Part shown: positions 32,594 through 37,822 of the stretch, one piece after another
Layout of the letters: each line of letters starts with the position of its first letter
Numbering within the stretch: the first letter of the stretch is position 1
Assembly (NCBI GenBank): GCA_900546745.1
Contig: URDT01000009.1
Coordinates: forward strand, 1 to 48,063
DNA length: 48,063 bases
Source of the DNA: an uncultured Mycoplasmatota bacterium
GTDB lineage: Bacteria; Bacillota_I; Bacilli_A; RF39; UBA660
Direction: 5' to 3'
Notes under the pieces: model-generated
Databases searched by the model: none
Told to the model about the DNA's origin: nothing
Seen by the model: the letters and a program-made list of their open reading frames with translations, nothing else
Program-made: the position numbers and the translations under genes

Positions 32594-32938
32594 CTAACAC
32601 GCTAATTGCACTTTTATACTTTCATTTATTCTCTTTGTTAAACCTACAGTTACACGTCCTATACGTTGATATAACTGACTTTTACTTATAGTAAGTATAG
32701 TTTCGCAAAGTATTTTACTTTCTTTTACAAGCCCACACTCTTCAACTAGATCACCGTCAATAAGTATATGAGTTTTAAGCTTAACGTTTGTATTGCTACT
32801 TATTGGCACAACAGTTACGTTATCGCTATGAGCATTATTGAAGTTGTTAGATATAATAACTACTGGTCTTATACCTCCTTGCACATGACCTAACATATTA
32901 TTTAAATTTGCATAAAAAATATCGCTTTTTAATACCAT
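32594..32938 (-). CDS. MazF/PemK-family endoribonuclease-like protein
   Basis: The 114-residue protein matches MazF along its length: GDIFYANL-like SDIFYANLNNMLGH, QGGIRPVVIISNN (with the catalytic Arg), VVPISSN (Ser/Thr position), THILIDG, GLVKESKILCETI and YQRIGRVT. MazF enzymes cut mRNA at short sequence motifs. No adjacent MazE-like antitoxin gene is evident; neighbours are a zinc-finger protein and the SSB-like gene. It could be used to clear host mRNA, or be held in check in another way. Confidence 0.8.
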   Translation of the reverse strand: MVLKSDIFYANLNNMLGHVQGGIRPVVIISNNFNNAHSDNVTVVPISSNTNVKLKTHILIDGDLVEECGLVKESKILCETILTISKSQLYQRIGRVTVGLTKRINESIKVQLAC

Positions 32939-32968
32939 ATATATATAACCTCCTATTTATAAAATTAA

Positions 32969-32992
32969 GAGTATAGGCGTTAACCTATACTC
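32969..32992 (-). terminator. Terminator after the SSB-like gene
   Basis: GAGTATAGG and CCTATACTC form a 9-bp stem with a 6-base loop; on the minus strand TTAATTTTAT follows. It lies between the SSB-like gene and the MazF-like gene, whose ribosome site starts 20 bases on, so MazF should be made only by read-through. Confidence 0.72.
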
Positions 32993-33037
32993 CATAAAAA
33001 GCTAAATGTCGCTCTTGCTTTTTTATTTTTTTATTTA

Positions 33038-33688
33038 TTAAAACGGTGCAATAACACCATCTACTACTAAATCTTCACTATTATTGCTACCAGAATTATA
33101 ATTACCTGCGTCTGCATTAAAAGTCTTTTGTGCGTCCTCTATGCTCATTCCACTCATTAATAAATCAACTATTACTCTATCAAATACCTTAGTAACGTCA
33201 TCTAAATTATAAAGCTCTAATCCTTGTGGAACTGGTTCACTTTGCATTACTGGTATTACAGTATATTTAGTATCTAATCCTCTACCAGTTTTAACAATAT
33301 TTATATCGTAACCAGTTATATCTCCCATTGATTTGTGGAAAGTCGCTAAAGTTTCAAATATTGTTTTTCCTTTTTGTAGAAGCTCTACTCTTTGTGTTGC
33401 TCTATTATATACATTAATAACAAACTGTCTTTGTATTCTATCTCTAGTTTGTACATTATTTGCCTTGTCGTATTTTAATTTCTCACACATAGGGCAATTC
33501 TTTCCTAAACAAACAACTGAAAGTCCTTTACCGTTGTTAGCTTGTGATAACCAATGTACCCATACTGCTTTAGGTTCTGCGTCTAAAATTCTCATTTGAT
33601 TGTTACCGTCTTGGAATTTTACGTAAGACGTTTCACCTTTACCTTCTCTTGAATTTTCGTTTTCTAATGCTAAATCCCATGTACTCAT
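33038..33688 (-). CDS. Single-stranded DNA-binding protein (gp32-like)
   Basis: The 216-residue protein has an OB-fold-like core with a zinc-type insert (CLGKNCPMCEKL), aromatic/basic strands (QRQFVINVYNRATQRVELL) and an acidic, flexible C-terminus ending EDLVVDGVIAPF, as expected for phage SSBs that recruit partners. It stands alone behind the strongest early promoter (33767-33830), as fits a protein needed in large amounts. Confidence 0.75.
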   Translation of the reverse strand: MSTWDLALENENSREGKGETSYVKFQDGNNQMRILDAEPKAVWVHWLSQANNGKGLSVVCLGKNCPMCEKLKYDKANNVQTRDRIQRQFVINVYNRATQRVELLQKGKTIFETLATFHKSMGDITGYDINIVKTGRGLDTKYTVIPVMQSEPVPQGLELYNLDDVTKVFDRVIVDLLMSGMSIEDAQKTFNADAGNYNSGSNNSEDLVVDGVIAPF

Positions 33689-33766
33689 TTTAAATTACCT
33701 CTCTCTTCGTAAATTTTTAATCATTTTTTTTAATTTAATTATCATTTTAACTTATCTTCACTTAAT

Positions 33767-33830
33767 ATTTTAACATAAATTGTACGTTTTGTCAAAATAC
33801 GTATGTATTTGACGAAACGTATGATTTATG
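33767..33830 (-). promoter_or_regulatory. Early promoter within a long palindrome (SSB gene)
   Basis: On the minus strand TTGACA (33795-33790), 17 bp and TAAAAT (33772-33767) form a near-perfect SigA promoter. The -35 lies inside an imperfect palindrome with arms 33774-33800 and 33805-33830 (CATAAAT..TACGTTT.GTCAA.ATAC). An A tract on the upstream side could act as an UP element. A similar arrangement is at 36475-36544. The palindrome is probably an operator. Confidence 0.72.
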
Positions 33831-33839
33831 GTTTTTTAT

Positions 33840-34058
33840 TTATATTTCTTCTACATAAAATATAGTTAATTTATTATCATCAAAATCATAACTATAATTT
33901 ACGTTATCAAAATAATAACTATTTGAAAAAACTTCTTTTTCTTTGTCTGATAGAATTAACGATACTTTTGTTATATCTTTTGGCATTGCTCCTTGTTTAA
34001 ATCTTTTTGCTTCTATTAAATCATTTATTTTATTTATTAATTCTTGCTCCTTATTCAT
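33840..34058 (-). CDS. Hypothetical protein (72 aa)
   Basis: It starts 8 bases inside the end of the upstream 152-residue gene. The N-terminal half is a charged helix (KEQELINKINDLIEAKRFKQ) and the C-terminal half is strand-rich, aromatic and acidic (YYFDNVNYSYDFDDNKL). It ends just before the SSB promoter palindrome. No recognised family. Confidence 0.58.
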   Translation of the reverse strand: MNKEQELINKINDLIEAKRFKQGAMPKDITKVSLILSDKEKEVFSNSYYFDNVNYSYDFDDNKLTIFYVEEI

Positions 34059-34509
34059 TTTTAAATATTCTCCTTAATCCATTTGCTTTTATTCTTCTAT
34101 GCTTATTTTTAGTGATAAGCTCACTTTCTTCTTTGTTAGGTAAGTATAAAATACCATTTACTTTACCTAGCGTTTCATATACGCCTTTCTGTAATTCTTC
34201 TAATGTTTTATATCTAATTAACATCACTTCCTTTCTATGAAGCTCATAACGTGTTATACCATAAAATGCTTCTAAACTCATTTTAGCTTTTACGCTCTGT
34301 ATTTCATTACAGTAATAAATTTTTGCTACAACTGGCATAACGTTTCGTTTTTTCTCGAACACATCTTCGCCTACTAATCTATATTCTCCGTAATATTGAT
34401 AAATACGAACGTTATCTAATATGCAATATTCGTAATGTTCGTATTCTAATCGTAATCTATCAAATACATCATCAAATATTATGAATTTTTCTTTTGTTAA
34501 TTTTTCCAT
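34051..34509 (-). CDS. Hypothetical protein (152 aa)
   Basis: ATG 34509 follows AAGGAAGTGAT. The 152-residue protein is Tyr-, Glu- and Lys-rich, mixed alpha/beta (RLRLEYEHYEYCILDNVRIY) with a basic C-terminus (KNKHRRIKANGLRRIF) that may bind nucleic acid. It is the first gene downstream of the non-coding region 34510-34893. No recognised family. Confidence 0.6.
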   Translation of the reverse strand: MEKLTKEKFIIFDDVFDRLRLEYEHYEYCILDNVRIYQYYGEYRLVGEDVFEKKRNVMPVVAKIYYCNEIQSVKAKMSLEAFYGITRYELHRKEVMLIRYKTLEELQKGVYETLGKVNGILYLPNKEESELITKNKHRRIKANGLRRIFKNE

Positions 34510-34628
34510 TTCATCACTTCCTTATTATAAAATTGTTAATTTATATAATTACATTTTGATAAACTCATAAATCGTTCGACAAAACATAATTTTTACTGGA
34601 CAAAACCACTTGACAAGTAGTATCATAA

Positions 34629-34649
34629 GGGGGAGAGATAGAGAGGGGG
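34629..34649 (+). repeat. Perfect polypurine mirror repeat
   Basis: The sequence is five G, AGAGA, T, AGAGA, five G: 21 bases that read the same backwards and are purine except for the central T. Such mirror repeats can fold into intramolecular triplex (H-DNA). It lies 14 bp after a TTGACA (34610-34615) in an otherwise AT-rich gene-free region. Confidence 0.9.
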
Positions 34650-34685
34650 TTCACTAAACGCTAATTAAACATAAAGTAAGTAAAC

Positions 34686-34719
34686 GTGTTTCGCTAGAAA
34701 CACAAAGCCTTTAGGCTTT
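34686..34719 (+). other. Two adjacent hairpins in the 34.5-34.9 kb gene-free region
   Basis: GTGTTTC/GAAACAC (34686-34703) and AAAGCC/GGCTTT (34704-34719) are perfect stems with 4-base loops that touch end to end, allowing coaxial stacking. Downstream come structured element B and a hairpin at 34853-34884 with a T-rich tail. Direct repeats AACGCTAATTAA flank the pair. The whole gap (34510-34893) holds no gene that I can see. Confidence 0.55.
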
Positions 34720-34742
34720 ATACTTAACGCTAATTAACGTAT

Positions 34743-34794
34743 AGTAACGTATAGTAAACTCGCTATCGCTCGTCTTGATTTTTGCAAATCAAGG
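34743..34794 (+). repeat. Structured element, copy B
   Basis: On the plus strand it has AGTAACGTATAG, then CTCGCTATCGCTCGT and a hairpin CTTGATTT / AAATCAAG with a 4-base loop (34774-34793). It matches copy A (19502-19553, other strand) in order and about 80% of bases. Both copies lie in gene-free regions downstream of a TTGACAAGTA on the same strand, which suggests a shared transcribed or origin function. Confidence 0.55.
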
Positions 34795-34852
34795 TTATTT
34801 CCTTTATTATCTAATTTAAAACAATCTTATTACTTATTGATTTGTTCCTTGG

Positions 34853-34892
34853 ACGTTAGAATATGTTAGATACATTCCTAACGTTCTTTTAT
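34853..34892 (+). terminator. Possible plus-strand terminator
   Basis: ACGTTAG (34853-34859) pairs with CTAACGT (34878-34884) and is followed by TTCTTTTATTTTAA. No plus-strand gene precedes it, so if active it would end a non-coding transcript crossing 34640-34850, or stop antisense transcription into the early genes. The stem is short and the loop 18 bases. Confidence 0.4.
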
Positions 34893-34893
34893 T

Positions 34894-35295
34894 TTAATAT
34901 CCTACTTTAAAGTAATGAACAGTATACTCATTATCTTCGTCTTGTTGCTCTATAACTTCATCATCTTCCCATATATCGTTAAATTCTAACGCTTCTACTA
35001 CTATATGATTTGATTCTGTTAAGTAAATGCAACTAAACACATAATATTCGCCATCTATTATTATTCTCATTGTTCCGTCTTGTACATATAAGTGATTATT
35101 GCACCAGAATGAACAACTAACATCTTGTTCAAATGACGTATTAGTTCCTTCTACTTGTTTGAAAAACTCATTATTAAGTAAATGAAATACTGTATCACAC
35201 GCTAACTTTTCGGCACTTGTCACTTTCATAAAGTCCTTTACTTTTAATATCCAATTATTATCTTTTGCATTTATTTCTTCTAAACTTATTATCAT
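34894..35295 (-). CDS. Hypothetical acidic protein (133 aa)
   Basis: The ATG shares its last base with the preceding stop. The 133-residue protein is mixed alpha/beta, with an acidic C-terminal segment (WEDDEVIEQQDEDNEYTVHY) and a CSFWCN pair near residue 65. It is the last of six closely packed small genes in the early operon that starts at 36475. Unknown function. Confidence 0.62.
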   Translation of the reverse strand: MIISLEEINAKDNNWILKVKDFMKVTSAEKLACDTVFHLLNNEFFKQVEGTNTSFEQDVSCSFWCNNHLYVQDGTMRIIIDGEYYVFSCIYLTESNHIVVEALEFNDIWEDDEVIEQQDEDNEYTVHYFKVGY

Positions 35296-35477
35296 TATTC
35301 ATACACTACCTTTCCAACTTTATTTCCGTTAATATCTAATAACTTTTCTGGTTCTCTACCGTCTGCTATATCTATTGCTAATTTATTTATTATTCTTGCT
35401 AATTCATAATTCGCTAATTCTGGAATATCACCAAATGCGTCATTGGTTGTATTAATTGTAATTGTTACTCTTTCCAT
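35295..35477 (-). CDS. Hypothetical protein (60 aa)
   Basis: Start and stop each overlap their neighbours by one base (TAATG). The opening MERVTITINTTNDAFGD followed by ELARIINKLA and GNKVGKVVYE is a pattern seen in many small uncharacterised phage proteins: a strand, one helix and a C-terminal strand. No function is known to me. Confidence 0.65.
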   Translation of the reverse strand: MERVTITINTTNDAFGDIPELANYELARIINKLAIDIADGREPEKLLDINGNKVGKVVYE

Positions 35478-35659
35478 TATCTTTCACCTCTTTTTCTTTC
35501 TTCATGGCATATTCTTGCTATTGCATTTTGTATACTCTCCATTTGAGCTAAATATTTAGCTTCTGTTTTCTCTGATTTGCATTTTAATGCTTTTTCTTCT
35601 AACTTTTCATATTCCTTTTCCATTCTTTCTATTTTCTTTTTTGCAAAATCACTTAACAT
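35477..35659 (-). CDS. Coiled-coil small protein (60 aa)
   Basis: The 60 residues are nearly all helix with heptad-like Leu, Ile and Met (KKIERMEKEYEKLEEKALKC) and end in RHEERKRGER-like basic residues. It overlaps both neighbours, so it lies within a translationally coupled series. Unknown function, perhaps a host-protein binder. Confidence 0.62.
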   Translation of the reverse strand: MLSDFAKKKIERMEKEYEKLEEKALKCKSEKTEAKYLAQMESIQNAIARICHEERKRGER

Positions 35660-35673
35660 TATCTTTCACCTTC

Positions 35674-35883
35674 CTAAACAAAAATTAACTCTTTTTCAAT
35701 ATTGTATTTCTTTAATAAATTTTGTATCGTTCCATAGCTTTGTATAAAATAATTTGCTATTTCTGATATTGTCATTTCTTTTTCAATATAATATATATAA
35801 AGTATGTCATGACATGGTAATAACTTACCATGTTCTAAAAAATACATACGCTCTATAAGTTTTTCTGCTTTAGTTTTATTCAA
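35674..35883 (-). CDS. Small helix-turn-helix protein (69 aa)
   Basis: I choose TTG 35883, 8 bases after AGGAGG; an ATG at 35907 would overlap the upstream gene and sit before that site. Residues 35-60 (EMTISEIANYFIQSYGTIQN plus LLKKY) fit a helix-turn-helix as in sigma region 4 or RepA-like proteins. It may regulate early transcription, for example at the palindromic promoters. Confidence 0.62.
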   Translation of the reverse strand: MNKTKAEKLIERMYFLEHGKLLPCHDILYIYYIEKEMTISEIANYFIQSYGTIQNLLKKYNIEKELIFV

Positions 35884-35896
35884 ATTTATTACCTCC

Positions 35897-36433
35897 TTAT
35901 ATTTCATCTGCTTTATCTATTGCAACTTCTTTCAGCATATCTGTTACTTCATCTACGTCTACTTCTTGACCTATATATCCAACAATAACTTCTTTTGCAG
36001 TTTCTATAAATTCACTTCTATATCCATCTACTAAGTCATAAGCTAAGTTTGTTTCGTCAAAATCACAAGCAACTTCTTCTACTATTTCGTCCTCTAGTAT
36101 ATTAAATACCTCTTCTGCTATTGCTTTGTAATTGATCTTTTCTAATATTTTTTCTTTTAATGTCATTTTTCTCTCCACCTTTTCATTATTATTTATTATT
36201 GGTTCTATTGATAGCGCTGATTCTAAAAGTGCGTCAGTATCTATATCTAATAATTCTTCTAAATCACTTGATTCTTCTTCAATTACTTCAAATCTGTATT
36301 TATCATAATCACATCTATCTCCTGCGTTATTTAATATTTTGTAATAATATTTTGATTCGCCTAGACAATCATATATTTTTCCTTGTGTTAAAAAACCACA
36401 ACATCTTGCGTCTAAACATTTTAATTTTTTCAA
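35897..36433 (-). CDS. Hypothetical acidic protein (178 aa)
   Basis: This is the first gene behind the palindromic promoter at 36475-36544. The N-terminal 50 residues form a small strand-rich domain with CLDARCCGF and KIYDCLGES. The remainder is helical and strongly acidic (SSDLEELLDIDTDALLESAL, CDFDETNLAYDLVDGY). Its promoter-proximal place and acidity resemble anti-host or DNA-mimic proteins, but this is only an analogy. Confidence 0.62.
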   Translation of the reverse strand: MKKLKCLDARCCGFLTQGKIYDCLGESKYYYKILNNAGDRCDYDKYRFEVIEEESSDLEELLDIDTDALLESALSIEPIINNNEKVERKMTLKEKILEKINYKAIAEEVFNILEDEIVEEVACDFDETNLAYDLVDGYRSEFIETAKEVIVGYIGQEVDVDEVTDMLKEVAIDKADEI

Positions 36434-36474
36434 TATTTTTCAACTCCTTATTATCATTTTTACTTAACATCTAC

Positions 36475-36544
36475 ATTTTATACACTTATCGAAAATAATG
36501 TCAAGTGAAAAGCGTAAGCACTTGACGTTAATTTTGATAAGTGT
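36475..36544 (-). promoter_or_regulatory. Early promoter within a 26-bp palindrome
   Basis: Arms 36482-36507 and 36519-36544 match at 23 of 26 positions around an 11-base loop (ACACTTATC...GTCAAGTG). On the minus strand the inner arm supplies TTGACA (36504-36499); an 18-bp spacer leads to TAAAAT (36480-36475), or 16 bp to TATAAA. A T run after the outer arm on the plus strand gives an upstream A tract on the minus strand. It drives the 36433 gene and the coupled small genes. Confidence 0.72.
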
Positions 36545-36548
36545 TTTT

Positions 36549-36731
36549 TTATTTTTCTATTTCATTTATTTCATATCCTATTTCTACATTAAAAAAATCT
36601 TCGTAATCTAGCACTATCTCACAATTTTTATACATTTCTTTTACTATTTCTAATGCTTCTGATTCATCTTCTGCTTGTACCTCTATCATTCTTGATAATG
36701 TTTCCTCTACTAATACTTCGTATTTTTTCAT
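36549..36731 (-). CDS. DpnD/PcfM-like small protein (60 aa)
   Basis: The sequence MKKYEVLVEETLSRMIEVQA, then DESEALEIVKEMY and CEIVLDYEDFFNVE, fits the DpnD/PcfM family of small mobile-element proteins (strand, strand-helix, strand). Members occur in phages, plasmids and near the DpnII restriction locus; their role is not established. It is preceded by GAGAGG and followed by the palindromic promoter of the next operon. Confidence 0.7.
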   Translation of the reverse strand: MKKYEVLVEETLSRMIEVQAEDESEALEIVKEMYKNCEIVLDYEDFFNVEIGYEINEIEK

Positions 36732-36732
36732 A

Positions 36733-36873
36733 TTAATTTACCTCTCTTACTATATAACTTTCTAATATTGTATCATTTATTTCATCTCTAAATTCTCTAG
36801 CGTCCTCTACGTTATCAAATTCGTATCTTATCATACGCCTTGTTAACGTTATTACTGTTAATATTACTTTCAT
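36733..36873 (-). CDS. Small hypothetical protein (46 aa)
   Basis: ATG 36873 has a perfect GGAGGTGAT 6 bases upstream. The product is a strand followed by an amphipathic helix (NVEDAREFRDEINDTI), a common shape for tiny phage proteins. It lies between the DpnD/PcfM-like gene and a zinc-finger gene, in the same direction. Confidence 0.58.
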   Translation of the reverse strand: MKVILTVITLTRRMIRYEFDNVEDAREFRDEINDTILESYIVREVN

Positions 36874-36888
36874 TATATATCACCTCCT

Positions 36889-37146
36889 TTATATCCAACT
36901 TGTCCAAAAAAGCAAGTTATTCTCATATAATTCCTCTTGTTCTTCTTTTGTTATTGATTTATCTAAACATTCGTCATCACAATAATATTCATATATTTCA
37001 TCAATGTAATGCCCTTCGTACATTATGTTTCCACAACAATCACATACCCTTATATCTAATAAATCTGCTAATTCTTGTACATCTTCTCCTGGCACGTTAT
37101 GTTCATTAATAAATTCTGTTATTTTAATAATTGTTTCTGTTGTCAT
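36889..37146 (-). CDS. Small zinc-finger protein (85 aa)
   Basis: The N-terminal 33 residues form an acidic helical segment. CDCCG and CDDEC about 22 residues apart suggest a treble-clef zinc site (IRVCDCCGNIMYEGHYIDE). The C-terminus is acidic, then aromatic (LLFWTSWI). Function unknown; one of six Cys-rich small proteins in the early region. Confidence 0.66.
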   Translation of the reverse strand: MTTETIIKITEFINEHNVPGEDVQELADLLDIRVCDCCGNIMYEGHYIDEIYEYYCDDECLDKSITKEEQEELYENNLLFWTSWI

Positions 37147-37147
37147 T

Positions 37148-37294
37148 TTAACACTCTCCTACATATTTTAATTCTATAAAGTCTACATTACCAAATGAAT
37201 CTACCATACGTCTATATGCGTATTCTATATCTTTTACGTTTGTTATTATCATTCTTTTACCACTTTTATATTTTGCTTGATATAAATATTTCAT
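37148..37294 (-). CDS. Small hypothetical protein (48 aa)
   Basis: ATG 37294 overlaps the stop of the upstream 33-residue gene (TAATG), with GGAGCGTGAT 6 bases before it. The product is basic and strand-helix-strand (YLYQAKYKSGKRMIITNVKD). Unknown function. Confidence 0.56.
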   Translation of the reverse strand: MKYLYQAKYKSGKRMIITNVKDIEYAYRRMVDSFGNVDFIELKYVGEC

Positions 37295-37395
37295 TAATAA
37301 TCACGCTCCATTCTTTTGATTTCTTCTATCAATTCCAACGCTTCCTCAAAAGATTCTGCGTATACTACTATATTACCTTGAACATATTTCTTCAT
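37294..37395 (-). CDS. Very small hypothetical protein (33 aa)
   Basis: ATG 37395 is preceded by GGAGAGT. The 33 residues form a short strand and an acidic helix (ESFEEALELIEEIKR). Coupled stop/start overlaps on both sides support translation, although the size limits certainty. Confidence 0.5.
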   Translation of the reverse strand: MKKYVQGNIVVYAESFEEALELIEEIKRMERDY

Positions 37396-37396
37396 C

Positions 37397-37552
37397 TTAT
37401 TTACTCTCCTTTATCCAATAATCAAATGATTCTATATATGATTTGTTTTTATGGTGTTCATGGCTCTCTAATAATGCTTTATCTCTAATGCAAGTAAACA
37501 TGAAATAGCATATAACAAGTGCTACTACTAAAAATAAACCTAATTTTTTCAT
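37397..37552 (-). CDS. Small membrane protein (51 aa)
   Basis: ATG 37552 has AAGGAGAT 8 bases upstream. Residues 3-21 (KLGLFLVVALVICYFMFTC) form one membrane helix or uncleaved signal, followed by a polar tail with a His cluster (SHEHHKNKS). Its place at the head of an early unit suggests a role at the membrane early in infection, but the function is unknown. Confidence 0.58.
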   Translation of the reverse strand: MKKLGLFLVVALVICYFMFTCIRDKALLESHEHHKNKSYIESFDYWIKESK

Positions 37553-37637
37553 AAATTTTATCTCCTTTATTTTATCTGTTGATTTACTGTGTCTGGCATA
37601 TTGTTTTATTTATCTTATGCCTTACATTATCTGATTC

Positions 37638-37703
37638 GTATATAACGTATGGCCACGCAAGGAGGAAAACGAAGTGATCCTTGCGTTGCTATATGTTATA
37701 TAC
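37638..37703 (-). other. Long imperfect hairpin in the leader of the 37552 gene
   Basis: Outer arms GTATATAAC/GTTATATAC (37638-37646, 37695-37703) and inner arms ACGCAAGGA/TCCTTGCGT (37655-37663, 37678-37686) nest to form a stem of about 65 bases. On the minus strand it lies in the leader of the 37397-37552 gene; its inner arm shows CCTCCTTGCG, again complementary to a ribosome binding site. The rest of 37553-37790 is pyrimidine-rich on the plus strand and shows no gene. Confidence 0.55.
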
Positions 37704-37790
37704 ATTTTTCTTTTTTTTTTTCTTCTTTTGTGTTATATTTTTATTACGTTTATTTTGCATATCTTTTGTTTGATATGTGTATAAAATTAA

Positions 37791-37822
37791 AAGAGTGTAC
37801 ATTTGGGATTACGTACACTCTT
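37791..37822 (-). terminator. Terminator after the 561-aa gene
   Basis: AAGAGTGTAC (37791-37800) pairs with GTACACTCTT (37813-37822), a perfect 10-bp stem with a 12-base loop, followed on the minus strand by TTAATTTTAT. It overlaps the stop codon of the 561-residue gene. Confidence 0.82.
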
